The position numbers were made by a program, and so were the translations under genes. DNA of 64,000 bases from Mycobacterium colombiense (GTDB taxonomy: Bacteria; Actinomycetota; Actinomycetes; Mycobacteriales; Mycobacteriaceae): positions 1 to 64,000 of the forward strand of contig NZ_MBEI01000049.1 of assembly GCF_001953985.1 (NCBI RefSeq), in the 5' to 3' direction. Shown piece by piece: positions 46,575 through 55,487 of the stretch. The notes beneath the pieces are model-generated. The model was not told the origin of the DNA. It saw only the letters and a list, made by a program, of their open reading frames with translations, and ran no database searches. Numbering within the stretch: the first letter of the stretch is position 1; each line of letters opens with the position of its first letter.

Positions 46575-47429
46575 GTGCGATTCGCGACGACCGTGCTGTT
46601 GTGGCTCATCACCACGCTCGCGCTGGCGGTCGCGATCCCCGCGGCGTGGACGCAACTGCACGTCGTTGACGCCGACGGCTACGCCGCGCTGGCGCAGCAC
46701 GCGGCGACCGACCCGGCGGTGCAAGCGGCCATGGCATCCGAATTGACCACCCGGGCAATGACTCTCATCGCCGAGCACAGCGGGGGCCGCTCTCCGGTCG
46801 ACAGTTCCGAGGTGCACGACGCGGCCCGCGCCTTCACCGCGGGCCCGGAGTTTCCGCCGCTGTTCGCCCGGGCCAACCGGGCGGCGCACGGCTGGCTGTT
46901 CGGCGACCCGGCGGCCGGTGACGACGGCAACCAATGGGCGGTCGACGTGGCACCGATGCTCAACGACGGCGCGATTCAGCCGCTGCTCCGCAGTCACAAC
47001 GTCACCGTCCCCGCGAAACTCACTGTCCCGCTGACTGTTTCGGTACCGCACTCGATGCGCCAGGGTCGGCTGAGCCGGCTGTCGACCTGGGGCCCGTGGG
47101 TGAGTGTGGGCGCGGCGGCGCTGTGCGGTGTTTGCGCGCTGCTGACGGTGGCCGCCGCGCGGCGCCGCGGCAAGGCGTTGAGTAGCCTGGGCGTCTCGGC
47201 GCTGCTCGTCGGTGCGGGCGGATGGGCGGGCATCGAGGTCGCCGGGCGCTACGTCAACGATGCGCTCAACCGCACCACCGGCAACGTCCGCGGTGTCGCC
47301 GAGGTGATGGTCGACCACGCCGAAGCCGGTCTGCACCAATGGCTCGACGTCACGCTGCTCGCCGGCGCCGCGCTGGTGGGGCTCGGCGTGGTCGTGGCGA
47401 TGCTGGGCAGCCTCGCGAAGAAGTCGTGA
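46575..47429 (+). CDS. Membrane protein of unknown function
   Basis: A 284-aa protein. A membrane helix lies at the start (TTVLLWLITTLALAVAIPAA), then an extracytoplasmic part of about 130 residues, then helices near 175-200 (WVSVGAAALCGVCALLTVAA), 207-225 and 258-278 (LLAGAALVGLGVVVAMLG). No enzyme motif was seen. GTG start. It converges on the dipZ-type gene with a 9-bp gap. I do not recognise a characterised family. Confidence 0.75.
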   Translation: MRFATTVLLWLITTLALAVAIPAAWTQLHVVDADGYAALAQHAATDPAVQAAMASELTTRAMTLIAEHSGGRSPVDSSEVHDAARAFTAGPEFPPLFARANRAAHGWLFGDPAAGDDGNQWAVDVAPMLNDGAIQPLLRSHNVTVPAKLTVPLTVSVPHSMRQGRLSRLSTWGPWVSVGAAALCGVCALLTVAAARRRGKALSSLGVSALLVGAGGWAGIEVAGRYVNDALNRTTGNVRGVAEVMVDHAEAGLHQWLDVTLLAGAALVGLGVVVAMLGSLAKKS

Positions 47430-47438
47430 GCCCCGCGC

Positions 47439-49172
47439 CTAGCCGAACGTGAACGAAAACACCTGCAGGCCCTTGCTGACCTGCATGTCCAGCTGATCGC
47501 GATGTGCGGAGTCGTCGGCGACGATCCGGTGCAACGTGGGCGCTCCGCCGATCGTCGTCGTGGTGGTCTTTCCGTCGCGGGTCACGGTGAGCGTGCCGGT
47601 GCCGCCGACGACGGCGTACACGTCTTTCGCGGTGTAGTTCAGCCGGACGACGGAGTCGTCGCCGTCGGCCGTGGCCGCCTGGTCGTCCAAAGTCCAGCGG
47701 CCGCGCAGGGCGAACTTGTCGTCGGCCAGGTTCGGCGGGAAGCTCAAGGTGCCCGACTTGTAATCGCCGCTGCCGCCGTAGTTTCCGCTCTTGCCGACAC
47801 CCAGGTAGGTCTCGGGGGTGAGCATGGTCCGCGGGGTGGTGTCGACCCCGTGCACCCCGGCTGGTAGCTGGGTGCCGGGACTTGCGTCGGTCAGCAGCTT
47901 GCGGATCAGGGTTTCGGTGTCGTCGTAATCGCCCTCGCCGAACTTGGTGTGCCGCAACGTCCCGTTCGCGTCGATCAGGTACTCGGCCGGCCAGTACAGG
48001 TTCTGGTAGCTGTTCCACGTCGCGTAGTCGTTGTCCAGTGCAATGGGATAGGTGATGTGGAGGTCGGCGGCGCCGCTGGCCACATTCTCGGGCACCCGCT
48101 CGAAGGCGTACTCGGGCGTGTGCACCCCGATGACCAGGAATCCGTTGTCGCGATACCGGTTGTACCAATCGATTACGTGCGGGATGGCGCGCTGGCAGTT
48201 GATGCACGAGTAGGCCCAGAAGTCGATCAGGATCACCTTGCCCTGCACCGCGGCGGGGTCGAGAGGCTTGCCGTCCGGGGTGTTCAGCCAACCGGTGATG
48301 CCTCTGAGGGCGGGTGCCTGCCCGCACTCTTGCAGCTCCGCGGAACCGTCGGTGCAGTTGGTCAGTAGACCGTTGCTGGTCTTGCCCTGATCCAACTGCA
48401 GCCCGCCGCCCTGGTTCGGCGGCGGCGTGCTACCCGGTCCAAGGCTGCGCTCGATTTCGTTGGCGCCCAGCTTATTCTGCATTGCCGTCGTGTAGTCGGG
48501 GACGGCGCGCTGCAGCATCGCCGGCAGGTTGAACACCAGCGCCACGGCCAGCACGATCATCGCGATCCCGCCGGCGATCTGGACTACGCGCTGGCGGCGG
48601 CGGAACGCGGCCACTCGTTCGGCGACGCGCCGCCCGGCCAGCGCGAAGGCCAGCAACGGCAACGCGTTGCCGATGGCGAACGTCGCGGTCAACACCAGCG
48701 CGCCGGGCCCGATCGACGACGTCCCGCCGGCCACCACGATGGCGGCCAACACCGGACCCGCGCACGGCACGTACAGGGCGCCCAGTGTCAGGCCCAGGCC
48801 GAAACCATCTGTCCCAGAGCCGATTTGGCGCTGCGGAAAATACGCGAACGGCCGCTCGAGCAGGTGCTGCACCGGCGGGAAGATCAGTCCCAGGCCGATC
48901 AGGACCAACACCACCAGCGCGGCCCATCGGATCGCGTCCTGCGGCAGGTGCAGCGTCGTCAGCAGCGCGGAACCGATCAACGTGGCCAGGCTGAAACTGC
49001 ACACCAGGCCGGCGATCACCAGGTACGGCCGCGTCGCGGACTTGACGCTGCGGGCGTCGGCTCGGCTGCTGTCCATCCCGGACAGCAGAATCACCGGAAG
49101 CACCGGCAGGATGCACGGCGAGATACCGGTGATCAGCCCACCGAGAAACCCGATCAGGGCGATGGTCTGCAC
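47439..49172 (-). CDS. dipZ: DipZ-like protein: CcdA membrane domain plus thioredoxin-like domain
   Basis: A 577-aa fusion. Residues 1-225 are CcdA/DsbD-type with about six helices and the two redox Cys segments GISPCILP (Cys20) and YVPCAGPVL. Residues ~290-430 are a TlpA-like thioredoxin domain with the YSCINC active site (Cys323, Cys326). Residues ~440-577 are a beta-rich C-terminal domain as in M. tuberculosis DipZ (Rv2874), which is longer. It should pass electrons across the membrane to reduce periplasmic thiols. GTG start. Its position here differs from the M. tuberculosis dipZ locus. Confidence 0.9.
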   Translation of the reverse strand: MQTIALIGFLGGLITGISPCILPVLPVILLSGMDSSRADARSVKSATRPYLVIAGLVCSFSLATLIGSALLTTLHLPQDAIRWAALVVLVLIGLGLIFPPVQHLLERPFAYFPQRQIGSGTDGFGLGLTLGALYVPCAGPVLAAIVVAGGTSSIGPGALVLTATFAIGNALPLLAFALAGRRVAERVAAFRRRQRVVQIAGGIAMIVLAVALVFNLPAMLQRAVPDYTTAMQNKLGANEIERSLGPGSTPPPNQGGGLQLDQGKTSNGLLTNCTDGSAELQECGQAPALRGITGWLNTPDGKPLDPAAVQGKVILIDFWAYSCINCQRAIPHVIDWYNRYRDNGFLVIGVHTPEYAFERVPENVASGAADLHITYPIALDNDYATWNSYQNLYWPAEYLIDANGTLRHTKFGEGDYDDTETLIRKLLTDASPGTQLPAGVHGVDTTPRTMLTPETYLGVGKSGNYGGSGDYKSGTLSFPPNLADDKFALRGRWTLDDQAATADGDDSVVRLNYTAKDVYAVVGGTGTLTVTRDGKTTTTTIGGAPTLHRIVADDSAHRDQLDMQVSKGLQVFSFTFG

Positions 49173-49270
49173 GCGCTACTCGGAGGGGCTCGACGGGCGC
49201 CGGACGATGAGCATGGTTACACCTTTACCTGTTCTCACGCCCCGAGTGACCCGTCCACAAATCACGCGGC

Positions 49271-49301
49271 GTGCGTTATGCAAATCACATAATGTGCGTT
49301 A
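49271..49301. promoter_or_regulatory. Direct and inverted repeats upstream of the TetR gene
   Basis: GTGCGTTA occurs at 49271-49278 and 49294-49301, and between them TTATG-CAAATCA-CATAA is a 5-bp inverted repeat (49276-49292). The whole lies within 45 bp upstream of the TetR start, in the gap to the divergent dipZ-type gene. It is a candidate autoregulatory operator and may also affect dipZ. Confidence 0.5.
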
Positions 49302-49311
49302 CGCTCAGCCG

Positions 49312-49980
49312 GTGGCGCAACTAACATTCCAGCGCGCCCGCACAGAGGAAAAGAAGCGCCAACGTGCGGAGGCCCTCGTGGAAGCCGCACGCTCGCTGGC
49401 AATGGAAACGGGCGTCGCGTCGGTCACCCTGACCGCGGTCGCCAGCCGCGCCGGAATCCACTACTCGGCGGTGCGCCGCTACTTCACCTCCCACAAGGAA
49501 GTCCTGCTCCACCTGTCCGCCGAGGGCTGGGTGCGGTGGTCGAATACCGTGTCGGAGAAGCTGGCCGAGCCCGGCGCGAAGTCACCCTCGCGCATCGCCG
49601 AGACGCTGGCCGAGGCCCTGGCCGACGACCCGTTGTTCTGCGACCTGCTGGCCAACCTGCACCTGCACCTCGAACACGAGGTGGACGCCGAGCGGGTCAT
49701 CGAGGTCAGGCGGATCAGTACCGCGGCCACACTGTCGCTGGCCGATTCGATCGGGAGCGCGCTGCCCGAGCTCGGACGATCGGGCTCGCTCGACATCTTG
49801 CTGGCCGCATACTCGCTGGCGGCCACCCTGTGGCAAGTCGCGAACCCGCCGGAGCAGCTGACCGATGTCTACGCCGAGGAGCCCGAAGTCGTTCCGCCCG
49901 AGTGGAATCTGGACTTCGCGTCCGCCCTTACCCGACTGCTGACGGCCACGTGCATCGGCCTGATCTCGGAATCCTCATGA
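49312..49980 (+). CDS. TetR family regulator, Rv0452-like
   Basis: A 222-aa TetR protein. RAEALVEAARSLAMETGVAS and VTLTAVASRAGIHYSAVRRY form the DNA-binding part. The GTG at 49312 is chosen; the frame is open far upstream but antisense to dipZ. It precedes mmpS4/mmpL4-like genes by 145 bp on the same strand, whereas in M. tuberculosis Rv0452 is divergent from them as I recall. It probably controls the export genes, itself, or both. Confidence 0.86.
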   Translation: MAQLTFQRARTEEKKRQRAEALVEAARSLAMETGVASVTLTAVASRAGIHYSAVRRYFTSHKEVLLHLSAEGWVRWSNTVSEKLAEPGAKSPSRIAETLAEALADDPLFCDLLANLHLHLEHEVDAERVIEVRRISTAATLSLADSIGSALPELGRSGSLDILLAAYSLAATLWQVANPPEQLTDVYAEEPEVVPPEWNLDFASALTRLLTATCIGLISESS

Positions 49981-50125
49981 ACGCAGAAGGAGGCGACGCC
50001 CGGGTGAAGGAAGGCGGCCGAAGGGGGACGGCGGTGGCCAACGCGAACACGAGTTTGCGGGTCGTCGCTAACGTGATACATAGGCTATTTAATGTTTCGC
50101 CCGTGGTGAAGGACTTGAAGCACCC

Positions 50126-50674
50126 ATGACGACGACTGAGCCAAGGACGGAGCCGCTAATGAAGCAGGGCTCCACGGGCAGCGAGGGCAATAAGGCTGCC
50201 CCACAGCGCGCCAAGAAGAAGGGGTTGCTGAGCCGCTTCTGGCTGGTGCTCACGATCGCGGCTGTGGTCGCGCTGTCGGGATTCGTGGTGTACCGATTGC
50301 ACGGCGTCTTCGGCGTTCACCGCGGTTCGTTCGGCGGCGGCACCTCGGGCGAGGTCCTCGACGAGTTCAACGCCAAGACGATCACGCTGCAGGTCTGGGG
50401 TCCACCGGGCAGCACGGCAACCATCAACTACCTCGACGAAAACTCCCATCCGCAGCAGGCCCTCAACGTGCCCTTGCCCTGGAGCAAAGTATTGAGTTCA
50501 ACGAAGCCCGGCATCCCGGCAAACCTGGTGGCCCAAGGCGACGGCAGTTGGATCGCCTGCCAATTCGTGGTGAACAAGCACGACGGGAGCGGTGACGTCA
50601 TCAAGACTCCGAATCGCTCAGATCCCAACCAGACCGTGAACGCCTTCGTCTATTGCCTGGACAAGTCCGCATGA
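50126..50674 (+). CDS. mmpS4: MmpS family accessory protein, MmpS4-like
   Basis: A 182-aa protein. A basic cytoplasmic N-terminus ([12 protein letters not shown]) leads to one membrane helix ([20 protein letters not shown]), then a periplasmic domain with the MmpS pattern [20 protein letters not shown] and CQFVVNK (Cys), ending in FVYCLDKSA. It pairs with the overlapping MmpL gene. MmpS4/MmpL4 export carboxymycobactin and mycobactin siderophores in M. tuberculosis. A shorter start at 50159 is possible. The N-terminus is longer than the usual MmpS. Confidence 0.86.
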   Translation: MTTTEPRTEPLMKQGSTGSEGNKAAPQRAKKKGLLSRFWLVLTIAAVVALSGFVVYRLHGVFGVHRGSFGGGTSGEVLDEFNAKTITLQVWGPPGSTATINYLDENSHPQQALNVPLPWSKVLSSTKPGIPANLVAQGDGSWIACQFVVNKHDGSGDVIKTPNRSDPNQTVNAFVYCLDKSA

Positions 50675-53601
50675 CCGAGCCAAGCGCGGCTCCGCCGCGC
50701 GTCGACCAGCCGCTGATCCCGCCGTTCCTGCCGCGGATGATCCATCGGCTGGCCCTGCCGATCCTCCTGGTGTGGTTGGCCATCGTGTTCGTCACGAACA
50801 CGGTGGCCCCGCAGCTGGAGGTCGTCGCCAAAACCCACTCGGTGTCGATGAGTCCGACTGACGCGGCGTCCTTTCAGTCGATGATGAAGGTCGGATCGAC
50901 GTTCAAAGAGTTCAACTCCGACAACTCGGCCATGATCTTGCTGGAGGGCGACAAGCCACTCGGGGCCGAAGCGCACCGCTACTACGACGAGATCGTCAGG
51001 CGCGTCGAGCAAGACAAGAAGCACGTTCAGCACGTCCAGGATTTCTGGAGTGATCCGTTGACGGCGGCGGGTTCCCAGAGCCACGATCAAAAGGCCGCGT
51101 ACGTCCAGGTTTACCTCGCCGGCAACATGGGCGGCGGGCTGGCGAACGAGTCCGCCGCGGCCGTCCGCAAGATCGTGGACTCGGTGCCCGCGCCGCCGGG
51201 AATCAAGGCCTACGTCACCGGCGCGGGGCCGCTGTTCGCTGATCAGTCCCACGCGGGTGAGAAGGGCGTCGCGAAGGTCACGCTCGTCACTTTTTTGGTG
51301 ATCATCGTGATGCTGCTGTTCGTCTACCGGTCGATCAGCATCGTCCTGATCATGCTGGCCATGGTGTTCATCGAGCTGGCAGCGGCCCGCGGTGTCGTCG
51401 CGACGCTCGGTAACTACGGCGTCATGGGGCTGTCGACGTTCGCCAACAACATGCTGGTGCTGATGGCGATCGCCGCCGGGACGGATTACGCGATCTTCGT
51501 GGTCGGCCGCTATCACGAGGCCCGTGGGCTGGGCGAGACCCGCGAACAAGCGTTCTACACCATGTTCCACAGCACCGCGCATGTCGTGCTGGGATCGGGC
51601 CTGACCATCGCCGGCGCGATGTACTGCCTGAGCTTCTGCCGGCTTCCGTACTTCCAGTCGCTGGGTGTGCCTTGTGCGGTCGGCATGCTGGTCGCGGTGC
51701 TCGCGGCTTTGACGCTGGCTCCGGCAATACTGACGGTGGCTTCCTTCTTCAAGCTCATGGACCCGAAGCGCAAGCTGCAGACCCAGGGCTGGCGTCGCAT
51801 GGGCACCGCGGTAGTCCGCTGGCCCGCACCGGTGCTCGCGGTGACCATCGCGATCGCGTTGGTGGGTCTGCTCGCCCTGCCCGGTTACAAGACGGACTAC
51901 GACAATCGCCACTTCCTGCCGGCGGACACCCCCGCCAATGTCGGCTATGCCGCCGCGGACCGGCACTTCGACCAGGCTCGGCTCAATCCTGAGCTGTTGA
52001 TGATCGAGACGGATCACGACCTGCGTAATCCGGCCGACTTCATCGTCCTGGACAAGGTCGCCAAGGCGGTCTTCCACATCCCCGGCATCGGCCGGGTGCA
52101 GACCATCACCCGACCATTGGGCACGCCGCTCGACCACAGCACCCTCGGCTTTCAGATGGGCGCGCAAGCTGCGGGCCGGATCCAGACCCAGCACTATCAG
52201 GATGAGCAGGCGGCAAACCTGCTCAAGCAGGCGGACGAGCTGCACAAGACGATGGCAACGCTGCATGAGCAGATGCAGGTGACCCAGGATCTGAGCAACA
52301 CCACGCACGAAACCACCAGGCTCACCAAGGAAACCGTGCAGATCACCGAGAAGTTGCGCGACGACATCGCGAACTTCGACGACTTCCTTCGGCCGATCCG
52401 CAGCTACTTCTACTGGGAGAAGCACTGTTACGACATCCCGGTCTGCTGGGCACTCCGCTCGGTCTTCAACGCGCTCGACGGCATCGACCAGGTGGCCGAG
52501 AACATCGTGAACCTCAGCGCGAACCTCGACAAGCTGGATCGGATCCAGCCCAAGCTGGTGGCGCTGATACCGCCGCAGATCGAGAGCCAGCAGCGCAACC
52601 TCGACACCATCATGTCGAACTATGCGATCACACAGGGTCTTAACGAACAGGCGAGAGCGCAGTCCGACAACGCCACCGCGCAGGGCGATGCCTTCGACAA
52701 AGCGAAGAACGACGACACGTTCTACCTTCCGCCGGAGGCGTTCAAGAGCCCGGATTTCGCGCGGGGTCTCAAACAGTTCATCTCGCCGAACGGGCACGCC
52801 GTCCGGCTGATCATCTCCCATGAAGGCGACCCGGCGACTCCTGAAGGCATCAACCACATCGAACCGATCAAGCAGGCGGTGCACGAGGCGATCAAGGGCA
52901 CCCCCTGGGAGGGCGCCAAGGTCTACCTCGGCGGCACCGCCGCGACGTACAAGGACATGCACGACGGCTCCAACATCGACCTGATGATCGCCGGAATCGC
53001 CGCAGCCACATTGATTTTCATCATCATGCTGGTGATCACCCGAAGCGTCGTGGCGGCCGTCGTGATCGTCGGGACGGTGTTGCTGTCGCTGGGCGCCTCA
53101 TTCGGACTCTCCGTGCTCTTGTGGCAGTACATCCTGGGTATGAAGTTGCACTGGATGGTGCTGGCGATGGCGGTCATCCTGCTGCTGGCGGTCGGCTCGG
53201 ACTACAACCTGCTGCTGATATCGCGGTTCAAAGAGGAAATCCACGCCGGGCTCAAAACCGGGACGATCCGCGCGATGGCCGGTTCGGGTTCGGTGGTTAC
53301 CTCCGCCGGTCTGGTGTTCGCCGCCACTATGGCCACGTTCATGTTCAGCCCACTGCTGGTGATGGCCCAGGTAGGTACGACGATCGCGCTGGGTCTGCTG
53401 TTCGACACCTTGATCGTGCGGTCGTTCATGACACCTTCGCTGGCCACCATGCTCGGGCGCTGGTTCTGGTGGCCGCAGCACGTGCGACCACGGCCGGCCA
53501 GCACCATGCTGCGGCCATACGGACCGCGTCCCGCCGTGCGCGAGCTGATCCTCAACGACGTCGACCAGCACCCGCCGGGCGGAGTGGTACAACCGCGCTG
53601 A
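50671..53601 (+). CDS. mmpL4: MmpL family RND transporter, MmpL4-like
   Basis: A 976-aa transporter with about 12 membrane helices and two large periplasmic parts. Conserved Asp-Tyr pairs of the proton path are in [15 protein letters not shown] (near residue 270) and [15 protein letters not shown] (near residue 855). A coiled-coil stretch of the MmpL4/5 type lies near 505-660. The ATG overlaps the mmpS stop as ATGA, and the next gene resembles Rv0455c, so a siderophore-export role is the best call. MmpL5 cannot be excluded on sequence alone. Confidence 0.9.
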   Translation: MTEPSAAPPRVDQPLIPPFLPRMIHRLALPILLVWLAIVFVTNTVAPQLEVVAKTHSVSMSPTDAASFQSMMKVGSTFKEFNSDNSAMILLEGDKPLGAEAHRYYDEIVRRVEQDKKHVQHVQDFWSDPLTAAGSQSHDQKAAYVQVYLAGNMGGGLANESAAAVRKIVDSVPAPPGIKAYVTGAGPLFADQSHAGEKGVAKVTLVTFLVIIVMLLFVYRSISIVLIMLAMVFIELAAARGVVATLGNYGVMGLSTFANNMLVLMAIAAGTDYAIFVVGRYHEARGLGETREQAFYTMFHSTAHVVLGSGLTIAGAMYCLSFCRLPYFQSLGVPCAVGMLVAVLAALTLAPAILTVASFFKLMDPKRKLQTQGWRRMGTAVVRWPAPVLAVTIAIALVGLLALPGYKTDYDNRHFLPADTPANVGYAAADRHFDQARLNPELLMIETDHDLRNPADFIVLDKVAKAVFHIPGIGRVQTITRPLGTPLDHSTLGFQMGAQAAGRIQTQHYQDEQAANLLKQADELHKTMATLHEQMQVTQDLSNTTHETTRLTKETVQITEKLRDDIANFDDFLRPIRSYFYWEKHCYDIPVCWALRSVFNALDGIDQVAENIVNLSANLDKLDRIQPKLVALIPPQIESQQRNLDTIMSNYAITQGLNEQARAQSDNATAQGDAFDKAKNDDTFYLPPEAFKSPDFARGLKQFISPNGHAVRLIISHEGDPATPEGINHIEPIKQAVHEAIKGTPWEGAKVYLGGTAATYKDMHDGSNIDLMIAGIAAATLIFIIMLVITRSVVAAVVIVGTVLLSLGASFGLSVLLWQYILGMKLHWMVLAMAVILLLAVGSDYNLLLISRFKEEIHAGLKTGTIRAMAGSGSVVTSAGLVFAATMATFMFSPLLVMAQVGTTIALGLLFDTLIVRSFMTPSLATMLGRWFWWPQHVRPRPASTMLRPYGPRPAVRELILNDVDQHPPGGVVQPR

Positions 53602-53664
53602 TCTTGCGTGGCGCGTGGACGTCGATCGGCTCCCGGCGGCGCATTACCGCCGCCGCGCGCAGAC

Positions 53665-53706
53665 AAAAAAATCCGCGCGTCCTTCCTCAGGGACGCGCGG
53701 ATTTTT
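53665..53706. terminator. Bidirectional terminator between mmpL4-like and Rv0455c-like genes
   Basis: A run of seven A, then TCCGCGCGTCC, loop TTCCTCA, GGGACGCGCGGA and a run of T form a strong hairpin flanked by A and T tracts. It can end both the rightward mmpL4-like transcript and the leftward Rv0455c-like transcript. Confidence 0.93.
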
Positions 53707-53714
53707 CGAAGGCG

Positions 53715-54167
53715 TTACGCCCAGTTCCACACCGACATGTCGCCGGGCGGGTACTGGTTGCAGATGTCGGTGGCCTTGGCCACCACGCCCTTGTTGTTCC
53801 AGAAGATCTTCATGTGGTTGGGCCAGGCCACCCACAGCGGATCGGACACGGGCGCGTAGAAGTTCTCGGAGTAGTTCCGGCGGTCCTGCGGCGACAGCGA
53901 GTAGAACCAGTGCGCCTTGTCGATGGTCGCCTGCTGCACGTTCGGGTGGTTGTTGAAGTCGATCATGTAGCGCTGGTAGTACACCGGGCTGGTGTCCCGG
54001 GAGGCCGCCAGGATCTGTTCGGCGTCGCACGTCGTATTGATCATTCGACGGGGGACCGGAAAGTCCTCCGTGGAGTCGGCTACCGCGGTCGACGGAAAAA
54101 TCGCAGCGGTAATACCCAGAGCAAGGAACGCGGCGCCTGCACGCAGGCCAGTACTCAGCCGAGACAT
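53715..54167 (-). CDS. Secreted protein, Rv0455c-like, siderophore secretion factor
   Basis: A 150-aa protein with a signal peptide (basic start, [20 protein letters not shown], cut after Ala30) and a mature helical domain. Two Cys, Cys47 and Cys136, should make one disulfide linking the two ends, as described for Rv0455c. It carries [19 protein letters not shown] and [18 protein letters not shown]. Rv0455c is reported as a periplasmic protein needed for siderophore secretion together with MmpS4/MmpL4, and the convergent order here fits. Confidence 0.88.
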   Translation of the reverse strand: MSRLSTGLRAGAAFLALGITAAIFPSTAVADSTEDFPVPRRMINTTCDAEQILAASRDTSPVYYQRYMIDFNNHPNVQQATIDKAHWFYSLSPQDRRNYSENFYAPVSDPLWVAWPNHMKIFWNNKGVVAKATDICNQYPPGDMSVWNWA

Positions 54168-54246
54168 AGCAATTACGGTAACACTTTTTGGCCCGCCTGG
54201 AAGAGTTCCCAGGTCACTGCCAGGATTTGGCTAGCGCATCTCAGTA

Positions 54247-55158
54247 TCAGTCGCGATCAGGGACGATGACGTGCGTCGGGTCGGGTCGCAGCTCGGGAGG
54301 GGCCTGACTGTAGTCGCCGAAGGGACCGTCGCGGCGCTCGATCGCGGCCCGCACGCCGTCGGCCTCGGCGGTCTTGATGAAGGCCAGCGCGTCGGGGGTA
54401 TTGCGCATCAGGCCGTCGAGGATGCCGCCCAGCGTCTGGGTGGACGCCAGCCCCATGTTCTCGTAGGCCTGGTTGACGATCAGCTTTTGCGCCTGCAGCT
54501 GCGACAGCGGGATCTGCGCCAGCTCGGCCGCGATCTCGGCGACCCGCGCCTCCAGCCGCTCGAACGGCACCGCCTCGTTGATCAACTCGACCTCGGCGGC
54601 CTGCACGCCGGTCAGCGGTCGGCCGGTCAGCGAGTGCCACTTCGCCTTGGCCAGGCTCAACCGGTAGAGCCACATCCCGGTCAGATACGCCCCCCACATC
54701 CTGCTGTAGGGCGTGCCGATCACGGCGTCCTCGCTGGCGACGATGATGTCGGCGCACAGCGCGTAGTCGCTGGCCCCGCCCACACACCAGCCGTGCACCT
54801 GCGCGATGACCGGCTTGGACGCCCGCCAGATGGCCATGAACTTCTGCGTCGGCCCCGTCTCGCGGGCGCTGACCATCGCGAAGTCCTTGCCGGGATCCCA
54901 TTTCCCGTCGGTCATCATGGACTGGCCCCAGTGCTGGAACCCGCCGCCGAAGTCGTAGCCGCCGGAGAAGGCCCGGCCCGCGCCGCGCAGCACGATGACC
55001 TTGATCGCCGGGTCGCGCTCGGCCAGGCCGATGGCGGCCTCGATCTCGTCGGGCATCGGCGGCACGATGGTGTTGAGCTGCTCCGGACGGTTCAGCGTGA
55101 TGGTGGCGACCGGGCCGGCCGTCCGGTACAGCAGCGTCTGGAAGTCGCTGGTTGGCAT
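54247..55158 (-). CDS. echA2: Enoyl-CoA hydratase EchA2-like
   Basis: A 303-aa crotonase-fold protein. VIVLRGAGRAFSGGYDFGGG near residue 60 and QVHGWCVGGASDYALCADII near residue 115 make the CoA/oxyanion site. The C-terminal extension is longer than in EchA proteins such as EchA1. Matches Rv0456c in place. It should hydrate trans-2-enoyl-CoA or act as a related crotonase. Eight bp separate it from the small membrane gene upstream. Confidence 0.88.
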   Translation of the reverse strand: MPTSDFQTLLYRTAGPVATITLNRPEQLNTIVPPMPDEIEAAIGLAERDPAIKVIVLRGAGRAFSGGYDFGGGFQHWGQSMMTDGKWDPGKDFAMVSARETGPTQKFMAIWRASKPVIAQVHGWCVGGASDYALCADIIVASEDAVIGTPYSRMWGAYLTGMWLYRLSLAKAKWHSLTGRPLTGVQAAEVELINEAVPFERLEARVAEIAAELAQIPLSQLQAQKLIVNQAYENMGLASTQTLGGILDGLMRNTPDALAFIKTAEADGVRAAIERRDGPFGDYSQAPPELRPDPTHVIVPDRD

Positions 55159-55165
55159 AGCTTCC

Positions 55166-55477
55166 TCAGGGGTCGGGCTGGCGGTTCTCCGGCGAGGACG
55201 CGTAGATTCGCCCGCCGATCTTCAGATACGGCGTGGTGAGGTAGGCCGAGAACGCGATGATGGCGGAGAAGACCGCCGCCGCCGCGACGCCGTTCGGCCA
55301 GAGCTGGCCGGTTCCGAACGCAAAGCAGACGATGCCGATGATCGCGGTCGCCCAGTAGAACCGCCGACCGGCCCGGCGGTGCTTGACGAAGCGATAGCGC
55401 GCCTGCGCCGCCGAGACCAGGATGAAAATCAATCCGGTCGCGAGCAGGGTGAGTTCGATGCGTTGGATCGCGGACAC
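55166..55477 (-). CDS. Small membrane protein
   Basis: A 103-aa protein with three predicted membrane helices: LTLLATGLIFILVSAAQA, FYWATAIIGIVCFAFGTGQ and AAAVFSAIIAFSAYLTTPYL. Positively charged loop RYRFVKHRRAGRR. GTG start. It lies between the S9 peptidase and echA2 in the same direction with gaps of 8-10 bp. In M. tuberculosis the mazEF1 pair is in this interval as I recall, and no such pair is seen here. Function unknown. Confidence 0.75.
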   Translation of the reverse strand: MSAIQRIELTLLATGLIFILVSAAQARYRFVKHRRAGRRFYWATAIIGIVCFAFGTGQLWPNGVAAAAVFSAIIAFSAYLTTPYLKIGGRIYASSPENRQPDP

Positions 55478-55487
55478 GTCGATGATC

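Noticed and set aside
50070..50092. Possible IdeR box upstream of mmpS4 around TAGGCTA
   Set aside because: Only the central TAGGCTA matches TTAGGTTAGGCTAACCTAA; the flanks match at about one of twelve positions, too weak to call by eye.
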